A stretch of DNA of 64,000 nt from Streptomyces blattellae (lineage in GTDB: Bacteria > Actinomycetota > Actinomycetes > Streptomycetales > Streptomycetaceae): assembly GCF_009709555.1 (NCBI RefSeq), contig NZ_WJBG01000103.1:1-64000 (forward strand), written 5' to 3'. The position numbers were made by a program, and so were the translations under genes. Under the pieces are notes generated by a model that saw nothing but the letters and a program-made list of their open reading frames with translations, searched no databases and was not told the origin of the DNA. This document shows positions 9,050 to 18,082 of this stretch, one piece after another (position 1 is the stretch's first letter; each line of letters opens with the position of its first letter).

Positions 9050-9739
9050 ATGATGTCGTTTATGAAGGGACGAGTCCTTGTCGTCGACGACGACACCGCA
9101 CTGGCCGAGATGCTCGGCATTGTGCTGCGTGGTGAAGGTTTTGAGCCGTCTTTCGTGGCCGACGGCGACAAGGCGCTGGCTGCTTTCCGCGAGACCAAGC
9201 CAGACCTGGTGCTGCTCGATCTGATGCTGCCCGGCCGGGACGGCATCGAGGTGTGCCGTCTGATCAGGGCGGAGTCGGGTGTGCCGATCGTGATGCTGAC
9301 GGCCAAGAGCGACACGGTCGATGTCGTCGTGGGGCTGGAGTCGGGCGCGGACGACTACATCGTGAAGCCGTTCAAGCCGAAGGAGCTGGTCGCCCGGATC
9401 CGGGCGCGGCTGCGGAGATCCGAAGAGCCGGCGCCCGAGCAGCTTGCCATCGGTGACCTGGTCATCGATGTCGCCGGTCACTCCGTGAAGCGGGACGGGC
9501 AGTCGATCGCGTTGACGCCGCTGGAGTTCGACCTGCTGGTGGCCCTGGCCCGTAAGCCGTGGCAGGTGTTCACCCGTGAGGTCCTGCTTGAGCAGGTGTG
9601 GGGCTACCGGCACGCCGCCGACACGCGCCTTGTGAATGTGCATGTACAGCGGCTGCGTTCCAAGGTCGAGAAGGACCCGGAGCGGCCGGAGATCGTGGTG
9701 ACTGTGCGTGGTGTGGGATACAAGGCAGGACCCAGCTGA
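9050..9739 (+). CDS. mtrA: response regulator MtrA (OmpR family)
   Basis: 229 residues. Receiver domain with the acidic pocket DDD at 13-15, phospho-acceptor D57 in LVLLDLMLPGRDG, switch Thr in MLTAKSD and conserved Lys in YIVKPFKPKE, then an OmpR-type winged helix (LTPLEFDLLVALARKPWQVFTRE ... RLRSKVEKDP). In Streptomyces MtrA controls development, osmotic and antibiotic genes. Start is ATG 9050, or the adjacent ATG 9053; a GGGA lies immediately upstream. mtrB begins two bases after its stop. Confidence 0.97.
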   Translation: MMSFMKGRVLVVDDDTALAEMLGIVLRGEGFEPSFVADGDKALAAFRETKPDLVLLDLMLPGRDGIEVCRLIRAESGVPIVMLTAKSDTVDVVVGLESGADDYIVKPFKPKELVARIRARLRRSEEPAPEQLAIGDLVIDVAGHSVKRDGQSIALTPLEFDLLVALARKPWQVFTREVLLEQVWGYRHAADTRLVNVHVQRLRSKVEKDPERPEIVVTVRGVGYKAGPS

Positions 9740-9740
9740 C

Positions 9741-11822
9741 ATGTCCGGAGACAGTGCCGCTTCGTCGCCCGGGCGGACCGGGGCTCGTGCGGAGCGGTCT
9801 GTCGGCCGTAAGACGTCGGGCTCTAAGACGTCGGGCTCCCGCTGGGGACCTTTCCTGGAGGGCGGGCTGCTGCAGGGCGGAGTCCAGGGCAGCCCGGTGC
9901 TGCGCCTGTTCATGCGCTGGGTGCGCCGGCCGCTGTTGCCCGTCATGCGACTGTGGCGGCGCAACATCCAGCTCAAGGTCGTTGTCACGACGCTGCTGAT
10001 GTCACTGGGCGTGGTCCTGCTGCTCGGTTTCGTCGTCATGGGGCAGGTGCGCAACGGCCTGCTGGAGGCCAAGGTGAAGGCCTCGCAGAGCCAGGCCACC
10101 GGTGGTTTCGCGGTTGCCAAGCAGAACGCCGAGGAGACGGCCAGCGGGACCGTCGACGACGCCACCACGGAGGATGGCCGTCCCGCGCAGAACGTCATCG
10201 AATGGATGAGCGACCTGGTTTCCTCGCTCTCCAGCGGCGGCCAGGGCGCCTTCGACGTCGTGACGCTCCCCGTGGGCGACGACACCGGCGGTGGGCGCGG
10301 ACCGCGTGCCTCGGGTTACGTCGACCCGTTCGCCAGCGTGCCCGAGGAACTGCGTGAACGCGTCGACGCCAGTACCGCGGTGGCCCAGAGCTACACCCGC
10401 ATCATCTACAGCACCGGTAAGGAGTCCCAGTCGGCCCTGGTCATCGGCAAGCAGGTCGACGACCCGAACCGGGACCCCTACCAGCTGTACTACCTCTTCC
10501 CGCTCACGCAGGAGGAGAAGTCGCTGAGCCTGGTCATGGGGACGCTGGCGACGGCCGGCCTGTTCGTGGTCGTTCTCCTCGGGGCCATTGCCTGGCTGGT
10601 GGTGCGCCAGGTCGTGACGCCCGTTCGGATGGCCGCGGGCATTGCCGAGCGGCTGTCTGCGGGGCGCCTGCAGGAGCGTATGAAGGTCACCGGGGAGGAC
10701 GACATCGCCCGGCTCGGTGAGGCCTTCAACAAGATGGCGCAGAACCTGCAGCTGAAGATCCAGCAGTTGGAGGACCTGTCGCGGATGCAGCGGCGGTTCG
10801 TGTCCGACGTCTCGCACGAGCTGCGGACGCCGCTGACGACCGTACGGATGGCCGCCGACGTGATCCACGAGGCGCGGCAGGACTTCGATCCCGTGACCGC
10901 GCGGTCGGCGGAGCTGCTGGCCGACCAGTTGGACCGGTTCGAGTCGCTGCTCGCCGATCTGCTGGAGATCAGCCGCTTCGACGCGGGCGCGGCGGCACTG
11001 GAGGCCGAGCCGATAGACCTCAGGGAGGTCGTACGGCGGGTGGTCAGCGGTGCTGAGCCGCTCGCCGAGCGCAAGGGCACGCACATACGGGTCGTCGGCG
11101 ACCAGCAGCCCGTTGTCGCGGAGGCGGACGCGAGGCGTGTGGAGCGTGTCCTGCGCAACCTCGTCGTCAATGCCGTGGAGCACGGGGAGGGCAAGGACGT
11201 CGTCGTCAGGCTCGCTGCGGCGGGCGGGGCGGTCGCTGTCTCGGTGCGCGACTACGGTGTCGGGCTCAAGCCGGGCGAGGCGACCCGCGTCTTCAGCCGG
11301 TTCTGGCGAGCCGACCCGGCACGTGCGCGTACCACCGGTGGTACGGGGCTCGGGCTGTCGATCGCCCTGGAGGACGCGCGGCTGCATGGTGGCTGGTTGC
11401 AGGCATGGGGTGAGCCGGGCGGCGGTTCACAGTTCCGGCTGACGTTGCCGAGGACGGCGGACGAGCCGCTGCGGGGCTCCCCGATACCCCTGGAGCCGAA
11501 GGACTCGCGACGCCATCGCGGACTGGATGACGCCGGACTGCCGCACGGCGGTGGCGAGAAGACCGCGACGGTACCGGCGCAGCCGATGGGGGAGCAGGGG
11601 CCGCCGATGTCGATCGCACCGCGGCTGGCTGCCGTGGCCCCCACGGCCGACCCGACGGCGCTGCCCGGCAACGGCGCGCGCGTGGTGCCTCGGCCGGCTT
11701 CAGGCACCCGTCGACAGGACGACCCGCCCGCTTCGGACGGGCGGCGCGGCGTGTCCTCGGACCGTGCGGAGGCCGGATCGCCGGACGTGGAACAGCAAGG
11801 GGAGGCATTTCGTGGGCGCTGA
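9741..11822 (+). CDS. mtrB: sensor histidine kinase MtrB
   Basis: 693 residues. Two transmembrane helices (about 77-100 and 267-290) bracket an extracytoplasmic sensor domain. They are followed by HAMP (GIAERLSAGRLQERMKVTGE), HisKA with phospho-acceptor H359 in SDVSHELRTPL, and a HATPase_c domain with N box NLVVNAVEHGEG, G1 RDYGVGLKPGE and G2 TGGTGLGLS. The last ~130 residues are a disordered tail beyond the kinase core. The coding region has a 15-bp tandem duplication at 9809-9838 (repeated KTSGS). It overlaps lpqB by 11 bases. Confidence 0.97.
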   Translation: MSGDSAASSPGRTGARAERSVGRKTSGSKTSGSRWGPFLEGGLLQGGVQGSPVLRLFMRWVRRPLLPVMRLWRRNIQLKVVVTTLLMSLGVVLLLGFVVMGQVRNGLLEAKVKASQSQATGGFAVAKQNAEETASGTVDDATTEDGRPAQNVIEWMSDLVSSLSSGGQGAFDVVTLPVGDDTGGGRGPRASGYVDPFASVPEELRERVDASTAVAQSYTRIIYSTGKESQSALVIGKQVDDPNRDPYQLYYLFPLTQEEKSLSLVMGTLATAGLFVVVLLGAIAWLVVRQVVTPVRMAAGIAERLSAGRLQERMKVTGEDDIARLGEAFNKMAQNLQLKIQQLEDLSRMQRRFVSDVSHELRTPLTTVRMAADVIHEARQDFDPVTARSAELLADQLDRFESLLADLLEISRFDAGAAALEAEPIDLREVVRRVVSGAEPLAERKGTHIRVVGDQQPVVAEADARRVERVLRNLVVNAVEHGEGKDVVVRLAAAGGAVAVSVRDYGVGLKPGEATRVFSRFWRADPARARTTGGTGLGLSIALEDARLHGGWLQAWGEPGGGSQFRLTLPRTADEPLRGSPIPLEPKDSRRHRGLDDAGLPHGGGEKTATVPAQPMGEQGPPMSIAPRLAAVAPTADPTALPGNGARVVPRPASGTRRQDDPPASDGRRGVSSDRAEAGSPDVEQQGEAFRGR

Positions 11823-13644
11823 CCGCGAAGGGGGCGCGCGGCGTCGACCGGTCCGCGCGGGGGCGTACGCCGCCTGTGGCGCCGTACTGCTGGCCGGATG
11901 CGCTTCCATGCCCGACAGCGGTGATCTGCGCGGCGTCGAATCCACCCCGCGTCAGGACACACAGGTGCGGGTCTTCGCGATGCCGCCCTCCGAGGGCGCT
12001 CAGCCACAGCAGATCGTGGACGGCTTCCTGGAGGCGCTGACCAGCGACGATCCGCACTATGAGACGGCGCGTAAGTACCTGACCGCAAGGGCTGCGAAGA
12101 AATGGCAGCCGGAGACGTCCACGACGGTGCTCGCAAGCGCGCCCGACACCACGCCCGATCCGGGGCCTCGCGAGGACAGCGACTACTTCTCCTTCATGCT
12201 CAGTGGTACCAAGGTCGCCGCGGTGGACAGGCAGCAGGCCTATGCGCCCGCCCGCGGGAACTACAGCCAGATGGTGTACCTCGTACGGGAGGAGAAGACC
12301 AAGCAGTGGCGCATCGACGGCCTGCCGCCGGGCGTCGTCATGGGCAGGTCGGACTTCCAGCGCAACTACATGTCCGTCGACAAGTACTACTTCGCCTCGA
12401 ACACCGCGCCCGGGACGGTCGTGCAGCAGCCTGCGGCGGTCGCCGATCCGGTGTACGTACGACGGCACGTGGACCCGATGACGCAGATGGTGCGCTCCCT
12501 GCTCAACGGGCCCACCGTCTGGCTCAAGTCGGTCGTCAGGTCGAGTTTCCCGACCGGTACGGCGCTGAAGAAGGGCGTCGATTCCTTGACGCCGGACGAC
12601 CAGAACAAGCTGACCGTCCCGTTGAACGAAAAGGCCGCGCGGGTCGGTCTGAGCAAGTGCAGGGAGATGGCGGCCCAGATCCTCTTCACCCTGCAGGACC
12701 TCACCCCGGCGGTCGGTGAGGTCGAGCTGAAGTCGGGCGACGCCCAGCTGTGCACGCTCACCGAGGACAGCGCCGATACGGTCGCCGCGCGCGGTGAGGT
12801 CAAGCGCGCCGAGTACCTGTACTTCGTCGACGGCGAGAAGCGGCTCGTGCGGATGGCGGCCGACAGTAGCGACAAGCAACCCGAGCCGGTGCCGGGCGCA
12901 CTGGGCGAGGTCGATGCCGAGCTGCGTTCGGTGGCCGTCTCGCGCGACGAGAACAGGGCTGCCGCGGTCAGCGCCGACGGCAAGTCGTTGTACGTCGGCT
13001 CGATGGTGTCGGGCGCTTCCCTCGGGGAGCCCGTGCTGCACAGCGCGGGCGGCTCGGTGGCGGAGCGGTTGACGACGCCCAGCTGGGACAGCCAGGGCGA
13101 TCTGTGGGTGGCCGACCAGAACCCCGCAAACTCCGGGCTGTTCATGCTGGAGGACGGCGCGGGTGAGCCGATCGTGGTGAACATGCCGGAGCTGGACGGC
13201 CGTATCGAATCCGTCCGGGTGGCCTCCGACGGGGTGCGGATCGCGCTCGTCGTCGACAAGGACGGCAAGCAGTCCCTGCTCATCGGGCGGATCGAGCGGA
13301 GTGGCAAGGTGGGCGAGAGCCAGGCCGTGTCCGTCGTCGGACTGCATTCCGCGGCACCGGAGCTGGAAGAAGTCACCGCCATGTCGTGGGCCGGCGACAG
13401 CCGGCTGGTGGTCGTCGGGCGCGAGGAGGGCGGCGTCCAGCAGATGCGGTACGCCCAGGTCGACGGTGCCACCCCTGAAGGGTCGGCGCCCGCCGCTCTG
13501 ACCGGCGTGAAGGAGATCGCCGCGTCCGAGGACCAGCGGCTGCCGCTCGTGGCGTACTCGGAGGACGGGATCGTTCGCCTGCCGACCGGGGCCCAGTGGC
13601 AGAAGGTGATCACGGAGGGCTCGGCGCCGGTTTATCCGGGGTGA
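11812..13644 (+). CDS. lpqB: lipoprotein LpqB
   Basis: 610 residues from the GTG at 11812, with GGGGAGG upstream. A twin-Arg-rich n-region and lipobox LLAGC (Cys30) mark a membrane-anchored lipoprotein. A GerMN-like domain (about residues 200-300; SLLNGPTVWLKSVVRSSFPTGT) is followed by a C-terminal β-propeller-like region with repeated W-D/V-D strands. LpqB is the accessory protein of MtrAB in actinobacteria and modulates MtrA phosphorylation. It overlaps the end of mtrB, so the three genes form one operon. Confidence 0.96.
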   Translation: MGADREGGARRRPVRAGAYAACGAVLLAGCASMPDSGDLRGVESTPRQDTQVRVFAMPPSEGAQPQQIVDGFLEALTSDDPHYETARKYLTARAAKKWQPETSTTVLASAPDTTPDPGPREDSDYFSFMLSGTKVAAVDRQQAYAPARGNYSQMVYLVREEKTKQWRIDGLPPGVVMGRSDFQRNYMSVDKYYFASNTAPGTVVQQPAAVADPVYVRRHVDPMTQMVRSLLNGPTVWLKSVVRSSFPTGTALKKGVDSLTPDDQNKLTVPLNEKAARVGLSKCREMAAQILFTLQDLTPAVGEVELKSGDAQLCTLTEDSADTVAARGEVKRAEYLYFVDGEKRLVRMAADSSDKQPEPVPGALGEVDAELRSVAVSRDENRAAAVSADGKSLYVGSMVSGASLGEPVLHSAGGSVAERLTTPSWDSQGDLWVADQNPANSGLFMLEDGAGEPIVVNMPELDGRIESVRVASDGVRIALVVDKDGKQSLLIGRIERSGKVGESQAVSVVGLHSAAPELEEVTAMSWAGDSRLVVVGREEGGVQQMRYAQVDGATPEGSAPAALTGVKEIAASEDQRLPLVAYSEDGIVRLPTGAQWQKVITEGSAPVYPG

Positions 13645-13752
13645 GGCTGCGGTGCGGTGCGGTCCTCCCCTTCCGCGTGACCCGAGGTTGCGGCCGCGTA
13701 CTGCGGCCCTACGTCCGTTGCCGTCGTACTGCCGTCCGGTCGGCGTGCGGAG

Positions 13753-13775
13753 TTATCCACAGGCCGTTGTCCACA
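13753..13775 (+). promoter_or_regulatory. two DnaA-box-like sites upstream of comF
   Basis: TTATCCACA (13753-13761) and TTGTCCACA (13767-13775) lie in the same orientation, 14 bases start to start, in the lpqB-comF gap. The second is the preferred streptomycete DnaA box and the first differs by one base. Binding is an inference. Confidence 0.5.
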
Positions 13776-13806
13776 GGGGTGGCCGCGATGCGCGGGTGTT
13801 GGCACA

Positions 13807-14727
13807 GTGGTGGACATGCGGGGGTGGTGGCAGGACCTCACCGACCTGGTGCTGCCGACCGAGTGCGGAGGCTGCGGTCGGCCTCGTACGGCGCTCTGCC
13901 CGGAGTGCCGTACGGCGCTGAGCGGGGCCGCACCGCGCGTGGTGCGACCGGTGCCGGAGCCGCCCGGGCTGCCGACCGTGCACGCGGCCTCCCGGTATGC
14001 GGACGAGGTGCGTTCCGTGCTGCTGGCCCACAAGGAACGGGGCGCGCTGGCGCTCGCGGCACCGTTGGGCACGGCCTTGGCAGGGGCTGTGCGGGCGGGG
14101 CTGAGCGGCGACCAGGCGCGGGACAGTCGGCCCGTGCTGCTCGTTCCCGTGCCCTCTGCGCGTAAGGCGGTGCGGGCTCGGGGGCATGATCCGGCTCGGC
14201 GGATCGCGCTTGCCGCGGCGGGTGAGCTGCGGCGGAGCGGGGTACCGGCCCGGGTGGTCGCCGTGCTGCGGCAGCGAAGGGCCGTGGCCGACCAGGCGGG
14301 GCTCAACTCGCGGCAGCGACTGGACAACCTCACGGGCGCGCTGGCCGTGGCGCCCGCAGGCGCAGGGCTGCTCGCCGAAGGCCCGGTCGTGCTCGTCGAC
14401 GACCTGATGACGACGGGCGCCTCCCTGACGGAGGCGGCGCGTGCCGTACGGGCGGCAACAGCGGCGGTGGCTGCTCGCGGCGGAACGGACGGGACGGCTG
14501 GGTACAGCTGGGCAGACGGACCGGAAGCGTACGTAAGAAGGGCTGCGGCGGTGTATGCCGGGGCGCCTCGGGAAAGGACAGAGGAACGGAGGACTGGATC
14601 AATGGACGAGGCAGCGGACCGAAGGCACGGAGTGCGCGGAACGGCGGGCACCCACCGGGCGCGTGACCCGATCTGCGCAGCCGTGGTCGCGGCTTCGCCG
14701 GGTTCCTTCGAAATAAACCGGAACTGA
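13807..14727 (+). CDS. comF: ComF-family phosphoribosyltransferase
   Basis: 306 residues. An N-terminal zinc-ribbon-like element CGGCGR...CPEC is followed by a type I PRTase fold with the PRPP loop VLVDDLMTTGASLTEA (about residues 195-210). ComF proteins are linked to DNA uptake in competent bacteria, but in non-competent actinobacteria the role is unclear. Start is GTG 13807; ATG 13816 is an alternative. The last ~65 residues, after the PRTase core, are low-complexity and poorly conserved in appearance, so the functional protein may end earlier. Homologous gene order to M. tuberculosis (comF before hpf and secA) supports the call. Confidence 0.9.
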   Translation: MVDMRGWWQDLTDLVLPTECGGCGRPRTALCPECRTALSGAAPRVVRPVPEPPGLPTVHAASRYADEVRSVLLAHKERGALALAAPLGTALAGAVRAGLSGDQARDSRPVLLVPVPSARKAVRARGHDPARRIALAAAGELRRSGVPARVVAVLRQRRAVADQAGLNSRQRLDNLTGALAVAPAGAGLLAEGPVVLVDDLMTTGASLTEAARAVRAATAAVAARGGTDGTAGYSWADGPEAYVRRAAAVYAGAPRERTEERRTGSMDEAADRRHGVRGTAGTHRARDPICAAVVAASPGSFEINRN

Positions 14728-15043
14728 CCGTGAACATGCATCGTTGCAGGTTATGAGAGGAGCAATTCACCCGAGTGGAGGTACACCGCGGTAGAGGGTG
14801 ACGGCATCCGTCCAGGCGAGATATGTTCGGTTGTGAGGGAAAGGCCCAGGCCACACCTCGCATATCCGAATGCCGTGCCGCGGGTTTTGCGTAATCATCC
14901 GCGACCGGCCGGGGTGGAGATCTCGCCCGCGGGGGAGGAGGAGGTGGACGTCACCGAGTCCGAGGTTCCGAGCTCACCGGAACCTGATGCAAAAGGGAGA
15001 TGCTCCGCCGCTGAAGCGGAGCGATCCGGGAACGGAGTTCTGC
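14728..15043 (+). promoter_or_regulatory. hpf upstream region with leader hairpin
   Basis: 316 bases between comF and hpf without a credible gene. A 7-bp perfect hairpin (GCTCCGC / GCGGAGC, 15002-15022) sits 11 bases before the GGAG ribosome site at 15034, so it should be in the hpf leader. No clear promoter hexamers could be assigned. Open frames through this stretch are shadows. Confidence 0.45.
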
Positions 15044-15736
15044 GTGGACATCGTCGTCAAGGGCCGCAAGACCGAGGTGCCCGAGCGGTTCCGCAAGCAC
15101 GTGGCCGAGAAGCTGAAGCTGGAGAAGATCCAGAAGCTCGATGGCAAGGTGATCAGCCTCGACGTCGAGGTGTCCAAGGAGCCGAACCCCCGACAGGCCG
15201 ACCGATCGGATCGAGTGGAGATCACGCTCCGCTCCCGCGGTCCTGTGATCCGGGCGGAGGCGGCGGCCAGCGATCCGTATGCGGCACTCGACCTGGCGGC
15301 GGAGAAGCTGGATGCCCGGCTGCGCAAGCAGCACGACAAGCGCCACACACGTCGGGGCGCGCGACGGCTCACGGCAGCGGAGGTCCCCGACCACGTTCCG
15401 GGCGCGGCGACGCTCAACGGGAACGGCCGCACCGTCCACGACGAAGACTCGGACGGGGTGCCCGTCAAGAAGATCGGCTCGCTGGAAGTCAAGGGTGAAG
15501 GCCCCCTCGTAGTCCGCGAGAAGACCCACGTCGCCTCTCCGATGACCCTCGACCAGGCGCTCTACGAGATGGAGCTGGTCGGGCACGACTTCTATCTGTT
15601 CGTCGACTCCGAGACGAAGGAGCCGAGCGTCGTCTACCGGCGGCACGCATACGACTACGGCGTCATCCACCTCAACACGGACCCGATGGTCACCCAGGCG
15701 CAATCCTCCGCGACAGGCGGCACGCTGGGTGGCTGA
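15044..15736 (+). CDS. hpf: ribosome hibernation-promoting factor, long form
   Basis: 230 residues. The N-terminal domain (VDIVVKGRKTEVPERFRKHV, about 1-100) is the S30AE/YfiA fold that occupies the 30S decoding site. A linker leads to the C-terminal dimerisation domain (MTLDQALYEMELVGHDFYLF ... VVYRRHAYDYGVIHL, about 165-225) that joins two ribosomes into 100S particles. Start is GTG 15044 with GGAG 7 bases upstream; longer frames begin inside the untranslated leader. A hairpin terminator follows. Confidence 0.95.
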   Translation: MDIVVKGRKTEVPERFRKHVAEKLKLEKIQKLDGKVISLDVEVSKEPNPRQADRSDRVEITLRSRGPVIRAEAAASDPYAALDLAAEKLDARLRKQHDKRHTRRGARRLTAAEVPDHVPGAATLNGNGRTVHDEDSDGVPVKKIGSLEVKGEGPLVVREKTHVASPMTLDQALYEMELVGHDFYLFVDSETKEPSVVYRRHAYDYGVIHLNTDPMVTQAQSSATGGTLGG

Positions 15737-15760
15737 CCCATCCGGCCGACACACCTGACC

Positions 15761-15797
15761 GGTGCCCCTGGAGCGCGTGTGCGCCCCCAGGGGCACC
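15761..15797 (+). terminator. hpf terminator hairpin
   Basis: Perfect 11-bp stem (GGTGCCCCTGG / CCAGGGGCACC) with a 15-base loop, 24 bases after the hpf stop. Confidence 0.75.
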
Positions 15798-15939
15798 CGT
15801 GTGCGACCACTTCGCGCCCCGCTCTGTCGCCTCAGTGTCGCCCGGGCATGAAATCATGGCCGCAACGGCCCAACCGGTGGGCCGTTGCCTTGGGTTGGCG
15901 ATGGCACAGGACCAGCCACAGCCTTCAGGGGGAGGAACG

Positions 15940-16686
15940 ATGGCGGACAGCTTCGGACCGATGCATGACGGAGATGCCGACGACGGCGTCGCCGGCATGG
16001 GCTCGGACACGGGCTCACCACGTAAGGAGCCGATCCGCGTCCTGGTCGTGGACGACCACGCCCTCTTCCGTCGTGGCCTGGAGATCGTGCTCGCGGCCGA
16101 GGAGGACATCCAGGTGATCGGGGAGGCGGGTGATGGCGCGGAGGCCGTCGACAAGGCCGCCGATCTGCTGCCGGACATCGTCCTGATGGATGTGCGGATG
16201 CCCAAGCGGGGCGGGATCGAGGCGTGCACCTCGATCAAGGAAGTGGCCCCCAGTGCCAAAATCATCATGCTGACCATCAGCGACGAGGAAGCCGATCTGT
16301 ACGACGCCATCAAGGCGGGCGCGACCGGTTATCTCCTCAAGGAGATCTCGACGGACGAGGTGGCCACCGCCATTCGTGCGGTGGCCGACGGCCAGTCGCA
16401 GATCAGCCCTTCCATGGCGTCGAAGCTGCTCACCGAGTTCAAGTCGATGATTCAGCGGACTGACGAGCGTCGGCTGGTGCCGGCACCGCGGCTTACCGAC
16501 CGCGAACTGGAGGTGCTCAAGCTCGTCGCCACGGGGATGAACAACCGCGATATCGCCAAGGAGTTGTTCATCTCCGAGAACACCGTGAAGAACCATGTGC
16601 GCAACATCCTGGAGAAGCTGCAGCTGCACTCCAGGATGGAGGCGGTCGTGTATGCGATGCGGGAGAAGATCCTCGAGATCCGCTGA
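15940..16686 (+). CDS. NarL/FixJ-family response regulator
   Basis: 248 residues from ATG 15940 with a strong GGAGG. An N-terminal extension of ~30 residues precedes a receiver domain (DDH at 38-40, phospho-acceptor D84 in LMDVRMPKRGG, T/S switch in MLTISDEE, Lys in YLLKEIS). A LuxR-type HTH follows (LTDRELEVLKLVATGMNNRDIAKELFISE; about 185-240). No sensor kinase is adjacent, so it is an orphan regulator; from memory it corresponds to SCO3008 of S. coelicolor. It ends four bases before the convergent glycosylase gene. Confidence 0.95.
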   Translation: MADSFGPMHDGDADDGVAGMGSDTGSPRKEPIRVLVVDDHALFRRGLEIVLAAEEDIQVIGEAGDGAEAVDKAADLLPDIVLMDVRMPKRGGIEACTSIKEVAPSAKIIMLTISDEEADLYDAIKAGATGYLLKEISTDEVATAIRAVADGQSQISPSMASKLLTEFKSMIQRTDERRLVPAPRLTDRELEVLKLVATGMNNRDIAKELFISENTVKNHVRNILEKLQLHSRMEAVVYAMREKILEIR

Positions 16687-16689
16687 CGA

Positions 16690-17892
16690 TCAGGCCAGTA
16701 TGCGGGCGAGTTCCCTTGCGAGGGGCTCACGCAGTTCGGGTGCGTCCACGCGTTCCACGCGTACGTCCGTGCAGTCCACCCAGCTTGCCGCTTCGGCCAG
16801 CGCCTGGGCGACGGCCGGGATCGCCTTCGGGCCGTCCAGGGTGGCCTGCTTGACCACCAGGGTGCTGCCCTCGCGGGCCGGGTCGACGCGGCCGACGAGG
16901 CGGCCGCCCGCCAGGACCGGCATCGCGAAGTAGCCGTACACGCGCTTCGGTTTGGGGACGTAGGCCTCCAGGCGGTGGGTGAAGCCGAAGATCCGCTCGG
17001 TGCGCGCCCGTTCCCAGATCAGTGAGTCGAAGGGAGACAGAAGCGTCGTGCGGTGGCGGCCGCGTGGAGGGGTTTTCAGGGCCGCCGGGTCGGCCCAGGC
17101 CGGTTTGCCCCAGCCCTCGACCGTGACCGGGACCAGGCCCGAGTCGGCGATCACCTCGTCGACCTGGTCGCCCTTGAGGCGGTGGTAGTCGGCGATGTCC
17201 GCGCGGGTGCCGACGCCCAGGGACTGGCCGGCGAGGCGGACCAGTCTGCGGAGGCACTCGGTGTCGTCGAGTCCGTCGTGCAGCAGAGTGCCCGGGACCG
17301 CGCGTTCGGCCAGGTCGTAGACCCGCTTCCAGCCGCGGCGGGCGACGCACACCACCTCGCCGTACATCAGGGCGCGCTCCACGGCGACCTTCGCGCCGGA
17401 CCAGTCCCACCATTCGCTGGTTCTCTTCGCGCCGCCCAACTCTGTGGCGGTGAGGGGGCCTTCTGATTGCAGCTGCTTGATCACCTGGTCGTAGGCGCCG
17501 TCCGCAAGTTCGTGGTTCCAGTGCGGGCGGTTGCGGTAGGCGCGGCGGCGGAAGGCGAAATGGGGCCACTCCTCGATGGGGAGGATGCATGCGGCGTGGG
17601 ACCAGTATTCGAAGGCGTGCGGCGGTGCCGGCGGGGCGGCCTCGGATGCGGGCGTCCAGTAGGCGTTCTCGATGGCCTTGCGGCCTATCGCGCCCAGGCG
17701 GGAGTACGGGATGAGTTCGTGGGAGCGGGCCAGGACCGAGATGGTGTCGAGTTGGACCGCGCCGAGGTGGCGGAGGAGGCCGCGGACGCCGGATCGGCGG
17801 TTGGGGGCGCCGATGAAGCCCTGTGCGCGGAGGGCGAGACGGCGGGCGTCGTCTGCCGAGAGTTCCGTGGTCGGGCGCGGGAGGGTCGTCAT
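16690..17892 (-). CDS. winged-helix DNA glycosylase, YcaQ/AlkX-like
   Basis: 400 residues, HTH_42 (DUF1006) family. Related enzymes (AlkZ, YcaQ/AlkX) excise bulky or crosslinked bases such as alkylated purines. The catalytic-loop motif is Q47-L48-D49 in GAVQLDTISVLARSHE. From memory, QΦD marks the YcaQ-like housekeeping group, whereas QΦQ marks AlkZ-type self-resistance enzymes. Further conserved parts are EYWSHAACILPIEEWPHFAFRR and LLSPFDSLIWERARTERIFGF. Start is ATG 17892; a longer frame upstream lacks conservation. Substrate is inferred from the family. Confidence 0.88.
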   Translation of the reverse strand: MTTLPRPTTELSADDARRLALRAQGFIGAPNRRSGVRGLLRHLGAVQLDTISVLARSHELIPYSRLGAIGRKAIENAYWTPASEAAPPAPPHAFEYWSHAACILPIEEWPHFAFRRRAYRNRPHWNHELADGAYDQVIKQLQSEGPLTATELGGAKRTSEWWDWSGAKVAVERALMYGEVVCVARRGWKRVYDLAERAVPGTLLHDGLDDTECLRRLVRLAGQSLGVGTRADIADYHRLKGDQVDEVIADSGLVPVTVEGWGKPAWADPAALKTPPRGRHRTTLLSPFDSLIWERARTERIFGFTHRLEAYVPKPKRVYGYFAMPVLAGGRLVGRVDPAREGSTLVVKQATLDGPKAIPAVAQALAEAASWVDCTDVRVERVDAPELREPLARELARILA

Positions 17893-17982
17893 GGGTCCGC
17901 ACGATAGGGGGTGGCACTGACAATGGCGGTGAGCTGCGGGTATGTACATGGCCGCCCGGCGCTGGTGGTGCGGGTGTCACGG

Positions 17983-18082
17983 TGTCTCGCCCCCGCCGCC
18001 CCTACCCGTCCCATCCCTGGGGCTGCCGCCCCAGAGCGCCGCTTCGGCCTGAACGGCCTCGTCCTCAAACGCCGGACGAACT
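17983..18082 (+). repeat. dispersed streptomycete repeat, copy A
   Basis: Begins TCTCGCCCCCGCCGCCCC and ends GTCCTCAAACGCCGGACG. The same two ends occur at 63256-63384, and the 3' half, degraded, at 55203-55242. The right end overlaps the 3' end of the GNAT gene, whose stop codon (18065-18067) lies inside the repeat. Confidence 0.8.
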
